DNA of 53,278 bases. Source: Cyclobacteriaceae bacterium (GTDB lineage Bacteria; Bacteroidota; Bacteroidia; Cytophagales; Cyclobacteriaceae). The stretch lies in contig JANWWN010000017.1 in the NCBI GenBank assembly GCA_025055435.1, forward strand, positions 1 through 53,278, given 5' to 3'. Positions 16,711 through 25,607 of this stretch are shown in pieces (within the stretch, counting starts at the first letter, position 1; each line of letters opens with the position of its first letter). The notes under the pieces were generated by a model that saw only the letters and a list, made by a program, of their open reading frames with translations, ran no database searches and was not told the DNA's origin. Both the position numbers and the translations under genes were made by a program.

Positions 16711-16934
16711 TACCGGCATAATTTTTTTAGATAAATTGCTGAAAATCAAATTATAACGGAATATTTAACAGGATTAGGAATTGGATTCCCAGGTTAGCGG
16801 GTATGCGGATTTTAATTTAAAGTTTGGCGTTTGTGCCATCGGTTTCCAGGTGCACGGATATTATATCTGTATGAATGTCCGGAGAATACCAGCCGGCTAT
16901 AAACTATTCAACCGCTAATAGAAATCTTTTTCCT

Positions 16935-17711
16935 TCACTCCATCAGCTCCACAATCTCGCGGTCATCTATCCGGATATCATCTTCGCCCACCTCATCGAA
17001 CGGATGCTCCAGGTGGTCCTGAATGTTATCTAAACTTACCAGTATGAAACTGTACAGTACCGGCATAACGTACTCCAGTTGGGCCGAATAATCATTAAAG
17101 GTGCTGGCAAAATAAGGCCCGTAGATGATCGGAAAAATGTAAATAAACACCTTGCTGTAGGCACGAAGGGTTACCGGTGTCCGGTAAGCATGGATAATCT
17201 TCAGGTTATCGAAGGCAATAATCATTTTGCTTACATACTGACTCACGCGCGAAATTTCACCGCTTTGCACGCCATGCTGACGCATTTCCATGGTAAGTTG
17301 CGACAAAGCCGAAAAAAGCCGGTAAATCCTGTTTTCGTTTTCCTGCCATGCACTGCGCTGGTGCGACAAAAACATGGTGCGCATAAGCCGGGTAAGGTCG
17401 GCCACAATGGAACGGGCGCGTTGCGGCAGGTCATTGCTCTTCTCGGTCGTCCAGTCGCGGGTGGCGTAGTAAATGGCGATGGCGTGTCCTTTAAAATCAC
17501 TTAACCGTTGCAGGGCTGTTTCCCTGCGGTTATAGGCCGAGCCGATGGAGAACACCACCGGAAACACGATGGCAACGCCCACCAGCATATCCGGAAATTT
17601 TGCGGTCAACCCAAAATGGTAACACACATACGTGGAAATGACCGCCAATGCCGTAACGATCAGCGTTTTGTAATTGATGATGAGAAAGAAACTGGAGAGC
17701 ACCCGTTTCAT
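16935..17711 (-). CDS. Bestrophin-like membrane protein (258 aa)
   Basis: Two hydrophobic segments near the N-terminus (about 14-33 and 38-58) and two more near residues 185-205 and 213-230. The C-terminal pattern RTPVTLRAYSKVFIYIFP, then LDNIQDHLEHPFDEVGEDDI, resembles the bestrophin/YneE family of anion channels, where an acidic cluster follows the last helix. Central helices are charged. The N-terminal bestrophin motif is less clear, so this could be a separate but related family. It is transcribed away from rny and follows the SPOR-OmpA gene on the same strand with a gap of 78 bp. Confidence 0.5.
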   Translation of the reverse strand: MKRVLSSFFLIINYKTLIVTALAVISTYVCYHFGLTAKFPDMLVGVAIVFPVVFSIGSAYNRRETALQRLSDFKGHAIAIYYATRDWTTEKSNDLPQRARSIVADLTRLMRTMFLSHQRSAWQENENRIYRLFSALSQLTMEMRQHGVQSGEISRVSQYVSKMIIAFDNLKIIHAYRTPVTLRAYSKVFIYIFPIIYGPYFASTFNDYSAQLEYVMPVLYSFILVSLDNIQDHLEHPFDEVGEDDIRIDDREIVELME

Positions 17712-17789
17712 GGCCGAAAGTTTAGGCCGAATATGGCGAATCGGGTTATATTAACAAATGATGAAGCGCAGATTAATGTAATGTTGCGT

Positions 17790-18995
17790 TTAGTCGGCCA
17801 GCACCTCTACCTCAACCCGCACGTTTTTCCGGGCATTGACACCATGGCGGTCGTATAGCGGACGTTTGCCACCCCAGGCTTTTATTTCAATCCGGTCTCC
17901 GGAAATACCATTGGTCATCAGGTATTCTTTAATGGTTTCGGCCCTTTCGTAAGATAAGTCCTTTGCCGAGCCTATCCGTTCTCGCGCTCCGGTTAATGAG
18001 AAGAAGTTCTTATCCGGACCCAGGTAAAGGATTTTTCCATGGTAGTTGCCGTTGGTGTGCCCATGCAGGCGAATACGATATCGCGGATTCTCCTTCATCA
18101 TCTCCAGCAGCTGCGTCAACTCGTACTTCGACTCCGGCAGCATGATGGCAGCATCATTGAAAAAATACACATTATACAGCGTAGCCCTATCCCCTCTTCG
18201 GTAACGTACCATGTCGAACAACACGGCAAGGGTAGTGCCCATCAGCTCGATGTAGGGCTTAATGGTATCTTTCAGTGGCAGCGGATAGTTGATTTCAACC
18301 TGCTGTTTGCGGTATCCGAATACTTCGGCAATCAGCGTAAGCATACCCGATTGTGTTTTGGGGTCGGGCAGCATGAGGTATTCATTACCCTTAACTTTGG
18401 TGATGAGCCGGTTGCGCTCCGTGTCAATTACCTGTACTTCTCCGTCAATTACCCGGTTGGTGGTGGCATCAAATAAACTGAGAAACACTTCCGTATTACC
18501 CAGTGTCATCACCGGGTACTGAATAATTTTTTCCTCCTGCTCAACAGTAATCTCCTCTTTTTTTTCAGCGGGATCCGGTTGTGGTGCAGGTGCAGGCGCT
18601 ACCACAGGCTGAGACCCGGTTTGTGAATTTAACTGCATGACCTGTTGAGTAACGGGTTCAGGGCGGTGAGCAATAAGTCCGGCCACGACACGTACCCATG
18701 CATCGGTAAACTTACCCTGTTCACGTACTTTTTTCATTTCTATCAGTGATGAGCGCAGGTCGGTATGATAACTCAGATAAACAAAGAAGAGATTTTTCTG
18801 TGCATTGAAACCATATTGCGCCGAAAGGCCCTTGTCTTGTAAATCTTTCGTAAACCGGCTAGCATAATTTTCACGCGAGTGGGCATAGGCAGCTACCACC
18901 ACATAGTAACCCGGCTCCAGTTCATGGGGTGCCGGCTGGGCGTATAACTGCATGCTCAGGCCCCACAGGAAGAAAGCCAACAAGACAACCTTCAT
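17790..18995 (-). CDS. OmpA-family protein with N-terminal SPOR-like domain (401 aa)
   Basis: A signal peptide (about 1-19, ending LYAQ) is followed by a SPOR-like fold at 27-105 (PGYYVVVAAYAHSRENYASR, then FFVYLSYHTD), which in other proteins binds denuded peptidoglycan at septa. A Pro/Ala-rich linker (130-150) and a beta-rich middle (160-275) lead to an OmpA C-terminal peptidoglycan-binding domain at about 285-400, with RLHGHTNG and NARKNVRVEVEV as its anchors. Cells would use it to tie the envelope to the wall. The SPOR plus OmpA combination on one chain is notable. The gene appears to be alone or co-transcribed with the bestrophin-like gene. Confidence 0.8.
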   Translation of the reverse strand: MKVVLLAFFLWGLSMQLYAQPAPHELEPGYYVVVAAYAHSRENYASRFTKDLQDKGLSAQYGFNAQKNLFFVYLSYHTDLRSSLIEMKKVREQGKFTDAWVRVVAGLIAHRPEPVTQQVMQLNSQTGSQPVVAPAPAPQPDPAEKKEEITVEQEEKIIQYPVMTLGNTEVFLSLFDATTNRVIDGEVQVIDTERNRLITKVKGNEYLMLPDPKTQSGMLTLIAEVFGYRKQQVEINYPLPLKDTIKPYIELMGTTLAVLFDMVRYRRGDRATLYNVYFFNDAAIMLPESKYELTQLLEMMKENPRYRIRLHGHTNGNYHGKILYLGPDKNFFSLTGARERIGSAKDLSYERAETIKEYLMTNGISGDRIEIKAWGGKRPLYDRHGVNARKNVRVEVEVLAD

Positions 18996-19071
18996 GTAAG
19001 ATTTGGTTTAGGATTTGTCAATATTGGACAAAAAAACCTTAAAATCAAAATAATTAAACGGTTTTACGCAG

Positions 19072-20052
19072 TCAGGCCGGTTTTTTCAGGATGTAAGATT
19101 TTACCCATTCCGTTAAAAATCCGTAACCGTAACCACCCAGTTGTGCGAACGTAGCCGGTAAGGCCAGCATAGCCACCTTCGCGCTTCGGGTGATTGTATA
19201 GGCTTTATAGGCTACCAATGCCAGAAAGAACAGCAACAACAGAAGTGCAAACGCAAATAACGGCTTACTGATAAGCAACAAAGCAGGCAGCAACACCATA
19301 CCCATTAGAAAACATGCCGGAAGCCAATGCACAAAACTTATTTCCCCGGCATGCGCCCGCCCTACATGTACCCTGCCGCGGCCAAAGTTTTTTACCTGCC
19401 GAAAGAAATCACCCAGCGTTGCACGGCGCTTATGGAAAACATATGCATCATTCAGCAAAGCAATCCGGAAGCCGGCTTTGCGCATGCGTACACTCAGTTC
19501 GATGTCTTCGGCCAGACGGCTGAACCGAAAACCACCGGTCGCCTCCCACACCTTTCGCGAAAAGCCCATGTTGAAACTACGCGGTTGAAAGTTTCGATCC
19601 GTGCCGCCTCCGCGAATGCCTCCGGTAGTAATACCGGCCGACATGGTAAAGGCCATGGCCTGTTGTAAGGGTGTAAATGAATCATGTCCGCGGTCGGGAC
19701 CTCCCCACGCATCAAAGTCATTTTTCGATAAAGCTTTATGTACCGTTTCCAGGTAATGCTCCGGAATGATGCAGTCGGAGTCGAACATAACGAAATATTC
19801 TCCGCGTGCATGTTGGAAGCCCAGGTTGCGACTGGGGCCGGGACCGGAATTGGGTTTGAATAAATATTGGATGTTCAGCTTGTCGGTGTAATGCTGCACC
19901 ACCTCATCGCAACGTCGTACCGAACCGTCATCCACTACCAGTACTTCGAAGTTGGTATAGGATTGCCGCGTCAGGCTCTCCAGCAGTTCACGCAATTCGT
20001 CCGGGCGGTTATACACCGGAATGATTATGGAAAATTTTGGCGCAGGCTGCAT
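19072..20052 (-). CDS. Glycosyltransferase family 2 protein with C-terminal membrane helices (326 aa)
   Basis: An inverting GT-A transferase. FSIIIPVYNRPDELRELLES opens the nucleotide-sugar domain, VLVVDDGS and FDSDC are the two metal/nucleotide aspartate motifs, and LAEDIELSVRMRKAGF is the acceptor-side ED motif. The second half has about two to three membrane segments (roughly 235-290), so the catalytic part sits on the inner face of the membrane. ATG at 20052 is used rather than the TTG at 20058. The acceptor cannot be told from sequence. Its start is close to the divergent gene at 20126. Confidence 0.85.
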   Translation of the reverse strand: MQPAPKFSIIIPVYNRPDELRELLESLTRQSYTNFEVLVVDDGSVRRCDEVVQHYTDKLNIQYLFKPNSGPGPSRNLGFQHARGEYFVMFDSDCIIPEHYLETVHKALSKNDFDAWGGPDRGHDSFTPLQQAMAFTMSAGITTGGIRGGGTDRNFQPRSFNMGFSRKVWEATGGFRFSRLAEDIELSVRMRKAGFRIALLNDAYVFHKRRATLGDFFRQVKNFGRGRVHVGRAHAGEISFVHWLPACFLMGMVLLPALLLISKPLFAFALLLLLFFLALVAYKAYTITRSAKVAMLALPATFAQLGGYGYGFLTEWVKSYILKKPA

Positions 20053-20125
20053 GCGCAAATGTAAGCAGGATGAGCGGTTTCCCTGTTGTACGTGGATTTG
20101 TTACCTTCCGAACAAAATCATGTTT

Positions 20126-20641
20126 ATGAAAAAAACAGTGTGGCTGCTGCCGTTCCTAATCGCATCACTCAAAGCCCAGCCAACTTATCAAACTGATGTG
20201 CAGTCGGTTGATGCTATTATTCGGGCATTGTACGATGTCATTTCCGGAGCACCCGGTGAAGCGCGCAACTGGGAACGCTTCCGGTTTTTGTTCGCATCCG
20301 ATGCGCGCCTGATTCCAACCGTAAAAAACCAGGAAGGACAGCTTGCCCTACGCCCGTTAACGCCCGAACAGTATGTGGAGCTGTTTAGCAGCCGCATACC
20401 TGTTGGGTTTTATGAGCGGGAGTTGCACCGCGTCACCGAGCAGTTCGGCACGGTAACGCATCTTTTCAGCACCTACGAAACACGCGAGAAAGCCGATGGC
20501 CCGGCAACTAACCGCGGCATCAACAGCATACAATTGTTTTACGATGGCACACGCTATTACATTGTGACCATCTTTTGGTGCGCGGAAAGCATGGGTTATA
20601 CCTTGCCTGAGAAATATCTGAAAACCGGAAAGAAAAAATGA
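20126..20641 (+). CDS. Secreted SnoaL/NTF2-like protein of unknown role (171 aa)
   Basis: A signal peptide (MKKTVWLLPFLIASLKAQ) directs it out of the cytoplasm; an ATG six bases upstream (20120) is an equal start candidate. The mature part begins with a helix of VDAIIRALYDVISGAPGEA, then NWERFRFLFASDARL, a hydrophobic core and a beta sheet ending in FYDGTRYYIVTIFWCAE. This is the cone-shaped NTF2/SnoaL-like layout, found in enzymes and in binding proteins. The gene overlaps the M20 hydrolase gene by four bases (ATGA at 20638), so both proteins are produced together. No ligand is evident. Confidence 0.65.
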   Translation: MKKTVWLLPFLIASLKAQPTYQTDVQSVDAIIRALYDVISGAPGEARNWERFRFLFASDARLIPTVKNQEGQLALRPLTPEQYVELFSSRIPVGFYERELHRVTEQFGTVTHLFSTYETREKADGPATNRGINSIQLFYDGTRYYIVTIFWCAESMGYTLPEKYLKTGKKK

Positions 20642-22152
20642 AATACACGGTCTTACTTTGTTGTGCGCTGTGCAGTGCCCTGATTTTATCTGCACAGAAA
20701 AAGCAGCCTTCGCTGGATGAAGTAGCCGCAAAACATGCCGTTCAGTCATTTAAATTGTTTTACGACTTACTCAGTCTGCCCAACGATGCGCACTATCCGG
20801 AGGACATCGAAAAAAATGTGCAGTGGTGCGAAAATGCTTTTACAAGCCGCGGCTTTACTACCCAACGCCTCAGCACACCCACTGTGCCGTTGCTGCTGGC
20901 GAGCCGGCCGGTAAAAAAAGCTACCAAAACCGTGTTAATATACCTGCAACTTGACGGCCAGCCGGTGGATCCGTCAAAGTGGAATCAGGAGAGTCCATGG
21001 AAGCCTGTATTAAAAGAAAAAGATGAAAGCGGCAACTGGAAAACCATACCATACGAATTGTTGTACGAAGGCTACCAGCCTGACTGGCGCATCTTTGCAC
21101 GCGCAGCCTCGGATGCCAAAGGACCTGTAGCTGCTTTTCTGGCGGCACTGGATGCCCTGAAAGAACTAAAGTCCGAGCCCAACTTCAACATGAAGGTTAT
21201 CATGGATTTTGAGGAAGAGTTAGGCTCACCCAATCTTCCCGAAGCAGTGAAAAAATACCGCTCGGAACTGGCCGCTGACATGCTGATTATCTTCGATGGT
21301 CCGCGCCATTTCTCCAACCAGCCTACGCTTAGTTTTGGTGCACGCGGTATATGTGAAATGACCCTGACCGTGTATGGACCGCGGCAGCCGGTGCACAGCG
21401 GCAATTACGGCAACTATACGCCCAACCCGGCCATGCGCCTGGCACAACTGCTGGCATCCATGAAAGATCCGGATGGACGCGTAATTATTCCCGGATTTTA
21501 TGATGGCGTGGTACTCACAACGGAAGAGAAAGCCATTCTTAAGCAAGTACCCGATGATGAACAGGTTATAAAAAAATTTCTCGGCATAGCCGAACCCGAT
21601 AAGATTGGCGATAACTTTCAGGAATCGCTTCAATATCCCACGCTCAATATCCGGGGACTCGATGCCCTTTACGTTGGCAGGGAGGCCCGCACGTTGATTC
21701 CCGATAAAGCGGTTGCCGAGATAGACATCCGCCTGGTGCCTTCCAGCGATGCCGAACGACTGATTGGATTAATCAAAAATCATATCCGGCAGCAGGGATA
21801 TTATTTGATTGATCGCGAACCGACCGAAGAAGAAAGATTGAAGTATGGCCGCATCGCGTCCATACGTTACAGTGTTGCGTACGGTCCGTTTCAAACCCCT
21901 TTTGATTCGGACGTCGGCAGGTGGTTAACGCGTGCCATGGTACGTGCTTTCGGAAACGAGCCGGTGCGCATCCGCATGACGGGCGGCTCCATTCCTATTT
22001 CGCCTTTTGTGCTAACTCTCGGTATTCCCGCAGTTGCTGTGCCTACAGTTAATCCGGATAATAATCAACATGCCGAAAACGAAAATATACGGGTTGGCAA
22101 CTATGTTGAAGCGGTCAAAACTTTTCTTTCGATTCTCACGGAGAAACTCTGA
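20638..22152 (+). CDS. M20-family metallohydrolase, secreted, with altered first zinc ligand (504 aa)
   Basis: Di-zinc peptidases of this family cleave dipeptides or deacylate amino acids. Signal peptide at 1-19 (ending LSAQ). The second metal site looks complete: SDAKGP (bridging Asp), DFEEELGSPN (catalytic Glu and ligand) and HAENENI (last His). The first-site motif, usually GH-x-D-x-Q, reads LQLDGQPVD, so the His seems to be Gln. The Asp of the motif remains. A lid domain spans about 235-350. It is coupled to the SnoaL-like protein by a four-base overlap. Whether this enzyme is active, or uses one metal, is unknown. Confidence 0.8.
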   Translation: MKYTVLLCCALCSALILSAQKKQPSLDEVAAKHAVQSFKLFYDLLSLPNDAHYPEDIEKNVQWCENAFTSRGFTTQRLSTPTVPLLLASRPVKKATKTVLIYLQLDGQPVDPSKWNQESPWKPVLKEKDESGNWKTIPYELLYEGYQPDWRIFARAASDAKGPVAAFLAALDALKELKSEPNFNMKVIMDFEEELGSPNLPEAVKKYRSELAADMLIIFDGPRHFSNQPTLSFGARGICEMTLTVYGPRQPVHSGNYGNYTPNPAMRLAQLLASMKDPDGRVIIPGFYDGVVLTTEEKAILKQVPDDEQVIKKFLGIAEPDKIGDNFQESLQYPTLNIRGLDALYVGREARTLIPDKAVAEIDIRLVPSSDAERLIGLIKNHIRQQGYYLIDREPTEEERLKYGRIASIRYSVAYGPFQTPFDSDVGRWLTRAMVRAFGNEPVRIRMTGGSIPISPFVLTLGIPAVAVPTVNPDNNQHAENENIRVGNYVEAVKTFLSILTEKL

Positions 22153-22204
22153 GTTAATTTCAGGTTTTCAATTTTTGCTAACTTGCTGCAGATAGTTCGC
22201 ATGT

Positions 22205-23497
22205 ATGAGCAGCAGCAGGTCCCGCTTGTCACGTTTACTTCTAGGGCCTGATCGGATTGAATCCCATCTTGAATATAAAACGGCCGTTCTACGCGCGGGC
22301 CTGGCACTTCTGGCAACGGCTGTGGGTTTGCTTTACATCATTATTGACCGCATCGTTGGCATTTACGGTAATGAAGTTTTTTACCTGGGTGCCATCGCAA
22401 GTGGGATGATAACTCTTATTCTTAATCGCTATCGTTATTACCGCGCAGCTAACATCATTTTTCTTTCAGCCATTAACCTTACCATCTTTCTATTTGCCGA
22501 CAACGATCCGTATTACACCGGCATCTATGCTTATTTTATCTGTACAGCCCTTACAGCTTTTGCATTGTTTGGTTATAAAGATATTTACTCCGCGTTTGCT
22601 TTCAGTATCCTGAGTCTTACGTTGTTTCTTATCGCTTACTGGAACGATAACAGCCTGATTGTTCATGAAATTGTTCCGCCTGAACGTGCTGAAGTTTACC
22701 TTACCATCAACATCACGGTATCCTTTATAACCTGTGTGGCCATCATTTATTTTCTCATCAAAACCAATCGCCGCTCAGAGGAGCTATTGGATGAACAAAA
22801 CAAGTTGCTTGCCAAAGCCAATGCCGAACTCGACCAGTTTGCTTACAGCGTTTCCCACGATTTACGTGCACCGCTCAGCTCCATTCTCGGTCTGATTAAC
22901 GTGTACGGCTTATCGAAAACTGCCGATGAGAAGGAACAGGTCATATCGCTCATCAGCAGCCGGGTTCATAAACTGGATCAGTTTATTCGCGACATCCTGA
23001 ATCACTCCCGTAATATCCGGATGGAAGTGCAATACGAACAGGTAAAGCCGCACCACCTGGTTCAGGAAGTACTGAATCAACTGAACCACATGAAAGATTT
23101 CGGTAAGCAAAAAATTGAGAACCTGATTCCCGAAGAGCTGACCGTAGAAACCGATCGCAACCGCCTGCTCATCATCCTTTCCAATCTCATCAGCAACGCT
23201 GTAAAATATTACGACCCGTGCAAAGCGGAACCTTACATCCGCATTAAAGCGGACCAAAACAGAACGCACTGGACGTTAACGATTTCTGATAACGGCATTG
23301 GAATTGAAAACGAACACGTGAAAAATCTTTTCACCATGTTTTACCGGGCTCATTCGCATGGCGAGGGTTCAGGACTGGGACTTTATATCGTTCACGAGAT
23401 ATGCCGCAAGATGGGCGGCTCAGTAACGGTCAATTCGCAGTATGGCATGGGAACCGAATTTTGTGTTACCCTGCCTAATAATACCAAGATTAAGTAA
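22205..23497 (+). CDS. Membrane sensor histidine kinase, orphan (430 aa)
   Basis: About six membrane segments (residues 25-190), with hardly any periplasmic domain, form the sensor part. A short coiled coil (NRRSEELLDEQNKLLAKANA) leads to the HisKA domain with the phospho-acceptor His218 in YSVSHDLRAPLSSILG. The HATPase domain follows, with the N box (NLISNAVKYY), G1 box (DNGIG) and G2 box (GSGLGLYIV). Length and layout are typical of orphan kinases in Bacteroidota. No response regulator is adjacent. The stop overlaps the convergent GT2 gene by eight bases. Confidence 0.92.
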   Translation: MSSSRSRLSRLLLGPDRIESHLEYKTAVLRAGLALLATAVGLLYIIIDRIVGIYGNEVFYLGAIASGMITLILNRYRYYRAANIIFLSAINLTIFLFADNDPYYTGIYAYFICTALTAFALFGYKDIYSAFAFSILSLTLFLIAYWNDNSLIVHEIVPPERAEVYLTINITVSFITCVAIIYFLIKTNRRSEELLDEQNKLLAKANAELDQFAYSVSHDLRAPLSSILGLINVYGLSKTADEKEQVISLISSRVHKLDQFIRDILNHSRNIRMEVQYEQVKPHHLVQEVLNQLNHMKDFGKQKIENLIPEELTVETDRNRLLIILSNLISNAVKYYDPCKAEPYIRIKADQNRTHWTLTISDNGIGIENEHVKNLFTMFYRAHSHGEGSGLGLYIVHEICRKMGGSVTVNSQYGMGTEFCVTLPNNTKIK

Positions 23498-24482
23498 GTC
23501 GTACTTCTTTTTCGGCCTCTCTGAATCCGGCTCGCTCTGCTATTAAATAATCTTTTTTGGAAAGCGACTGGCGTGTTATGAGCTCGGCCAGAAATCCTGT
23601 AACAAAAAGTTGCACGCCAATGATAACGGCTACCAATGCCAGATAGAAAATAGGTTGTTGGGTGATGTCGCGTTTTAATGGAATTCCGGAAAAGTAAATC
23701 GAGTCAATCTTATCCCACAAAAGTTTTGCGGTAAACAGAAAACCCGAAAGGAAAGAAAGTATGCCCAGCGTGCCAAAAAAGTGCATGGGCCGCATGGCAA
23801 AGCGACCTACAAACAGGATGGTAAGCAAATCGAGAAAACCTCGGATAAAACGCTCAAACCCAAACTTGCTGTACCCATACTTGCGTTCATGGTGTTCTAC
23901 CACCTTTTCGGTGATTTTATTAAAGCCGGCCCATCTGGCAATAACCGGAATATAGCGGTGCATTTCGCCATACACCGAAATGTTTTTTACCACTTCGCTG
24001 CGGTACGCTTTTAAACCGCAGTTAAAGTCGTGAATGGGAATGCCGGAGAACTTGCGGGTAACGAAATTAAAAAAACGGGAAGGTATGGTTTTACTCAGCG
24101 GGTCTTTGCGCTTTTTCTTCCATCCTGAAACGAGGTGGTAGCCTCCTTCGGTAATCATATGGTAAAGCCCGGGTATTTCGTCCGGGCTGTCCTGCAAATC
24201 GGCATCCATCGTAATAACCACTTGTCCTTTGGCCGCACGAAAGCCGGTTTGCAGTGCAGCCGACTTTCCGTAGTTGCGGTTAAAGCGTATGCCTTTGATG
24301 CGATCGTCTTCCGCACTCAGACTTTTGATTTGTTCCCACGACCCGTCGGTTGAGCCATCGTCAACAAAGATGACTTCGTACGAAAATGAATGGGGCTGCA
24401 GTGCCCGGTTAATCCACTGACTTAACTCGCGAAGGGACTCTTCTTCGTTGTAAACGGGTATGATTACGGAGATCTGCGTCAT
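23490..24482 (-). CDS. Glycosyltransferase family 2, DPM1/ArnC-like, with C-terminal membrane helices (330 aa)
   Basis: This GT2 type usually transfers a sugar from a nucleotide to polyprenyl phosphate. The N-terminal domain has ISVIIPVYNEEESLRELSQW, FVDDGSTDGSW and MDADLQDSPDEIP (the DxD motif). Two membrane helices (about 235-262 and 285-312) follow, as in ArnC and DPM1-like proteins of the polyprenyl-phosphate mannose/glucose group. A close paralogue lies at 51478. It is the last gene in a minus-strand series with the DUF4199 proteins, dihydroorotase paralogue and BatA protein. The acceptor lipid is inferred, the sugar unknown. Confidence 0.88.
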   Translation of the reverse strand: MTQISVIIPVYNEEESLRELSQWINRALQPHSFSYEVIFVDDGSTDGSWEQIKSLSAEDDRIKGIRFNRNYGKSAALQTGFRAAKGQVVITMDADLQDSPDEIPGLYHMITEGGYHLVSGWKKKRKDPLSKTIPSRFFNFVTRKFSGIPIHDFNCGLKAYRSEVVKNISVYGEMHRYIPVIARWAGFNKITEKVVEHHERKYGYSKFGFERFIRGFLDLLTILFVGRFAMRPMHFFGTLGILSFLSGFLFTAKLLWDKIDSIYFSGIPLKRDITQQPIFYLALVAVIIGVQLFVTGFLAELITRQSLSKKDYLIAERAGFREAEKEVRLT

Positions 24483-24557
24483 TCATCAGTATCAACGCAA
24501 ATCTGATAAAAGTTTCCGGCATTCTATAGGTTTCCTGAATTTTTTACAAGAGAAGGT

Positions 24558-25076
24558 TTAGAATGGAGGAGCCGGATTCTTCTTCTGGGTAAAGATGGAA
24601 ACAATCAATGCGATTACCGTACCACCAACAACACCGCCAAAGGCGTAAAACACCCAGAATAATTTTTTCGTCCATTCAATAGCCACATCAATCTGGTCAT
24701 CGGGCATATTGCGCTCCTCCATTTGTATGCGTTGTGTCTCATAGAAGTTTTCCATGGTAGCCGGGTCAATGATATTTGCATATACATAGGTAAACAAGCC
24801 GGCAACCAGCGTAGCTACCACTGCACTCCAAAAGCCAATACCAACGCCCTGTGCGTAGGTCATAAAGCCATCTCCGCGATCTTTAAATTCTCTGTGGGCT
24901 AACACCAATAAAATAATGGTAAAAATTGAGCCTATCCAGCCCCACTTATTATCAAACGCATTCAATCCTGCTATAATCAGGATGATAAAAAAAGCAATCG
25001 ATACAAGCGCACTGATTGCACCCCATTTCAGACCTACCGACATTACGGAGGCTGCTGGTTTTGTTTGTTCTTCCAT
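24558..25076 (-). CDS. DUF4199 domain-containing membrane protein (172 aa)
   Basis: Four hydrophobic helices (about 17-38, 48-62, 78-102 and 138-162). The stretch HREFKDRGDGFMTYAQGVGI followed by FWSAVVATLVAGLFTYVY is the DUF4199 signature, and the extended loop (NFYETQRIQMEERN) lies before the last helix. The function of this Bacteroidota family is unknown. The start (ATG at 25074-25076) lies five bases after the stop of the preceding paralogous gene, so the two are a tandem pair in an operon. Confidence 0.8.
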   Translation of the reverse strand: MEEQTKPAASVMSVGLKWGAISALVSIAFFIILIIAGLNAFDNKWGWIGSIFTIILLVLAHREFKDRGDGFMTYAQGVGIGFWSAVVATLVAGLFTYVYANIIDPATMENFYETQRIQMEERNMPDDQIDVAIEWTKKLFWVFYAFGGVVGGTVIALIVSIFTQKKNPAPPF

Positions 25077-25081
25077 ATGGT

Positions 25082-25606
25082 TTACGTTTTAGGTTGTTTT
25101 CTGAGGATTACCGACATAATAATTCCCAGCAACAGGCCGATGACCAGGCTCTGTACCAGGTACAACGAAGCCAGTTGTGCCGCATTAGTCGCAGGAAGCA
25201 ACTCCAGATTACGCTCATAAACCTCTTTTCCTATGCGGAGGATATCTTCTTCCGGAAAGCTTTTCAGGTACGCCAGTGTTTTTTCAATATATTCTGATAC
25301 AAAACCAGCCTCCAGTGTTCCGAAAATCCACACACCCAAACCACCCAGTAAAGCAGCCCACATCACCATAAGGGAACTGCCGGCCATGCCCTGCACGAAA
25401 TAAAGCACACCGCCCTGATGATAATCGCGAAATTCGCGCAACGCAAAGAAGATAAAGATTCCGTATAGCGGTACGCGAAAATCAAGAAAGGGCGAAACCA
25501 GCAACGGATGCCGGCCGAGGTAGTACACTACCACCAGAAAAGATGAACTTAACACGGCTGCCAGCGCACCGTATTTCAGCGTTATGAACAACAGTTTTCT
25601 GAACAT
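25082..25606 (-). CDS. DUF4199-like membrane protein, tandem paralogue (174 aa)
   Basis: Four hydrophobic segments in the same order as its neighbour: N-terminal pair at about 10-30 and 40-55, then VQGMAGSSLMVMWAALLGGLG and a C-terminal helix. The element ALREFRDYHQGGVLYFVQGM is the counterpart of HREFKDRGDGFMTYAQG next door. ATG at 25606 is used rather than the TTG at 25615 because it begins a hydrophobic N-terminus and lies one base after the dihydroorotase stop. Its similarity suggests a local duplication followed by divergence. Confidence 0.72.
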   Translation of the reverse strand: MFRKLLFITLKYGALAAVLSSSFLVVVYYLGRHPLLVSPFLDFRVPLYGIFIFFALREFRDYHQGGVLYFVQGMAGSSLMVMWAALLGGLGVWIFGTLEAGFVSEYIEKTLAYLKSFPEEDILRIGKEVYERNLELLPATNAAQLASLYLVQSLVIGLLLGIIMSVILRKQPKT

Positions 25607-25607
25607 G

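Noticed and set aside
16711-16934. Small RNA or tRNA after rny
   Set aside because: No cloverleaf, no hairpin with T-run and no conserved element could be seen.
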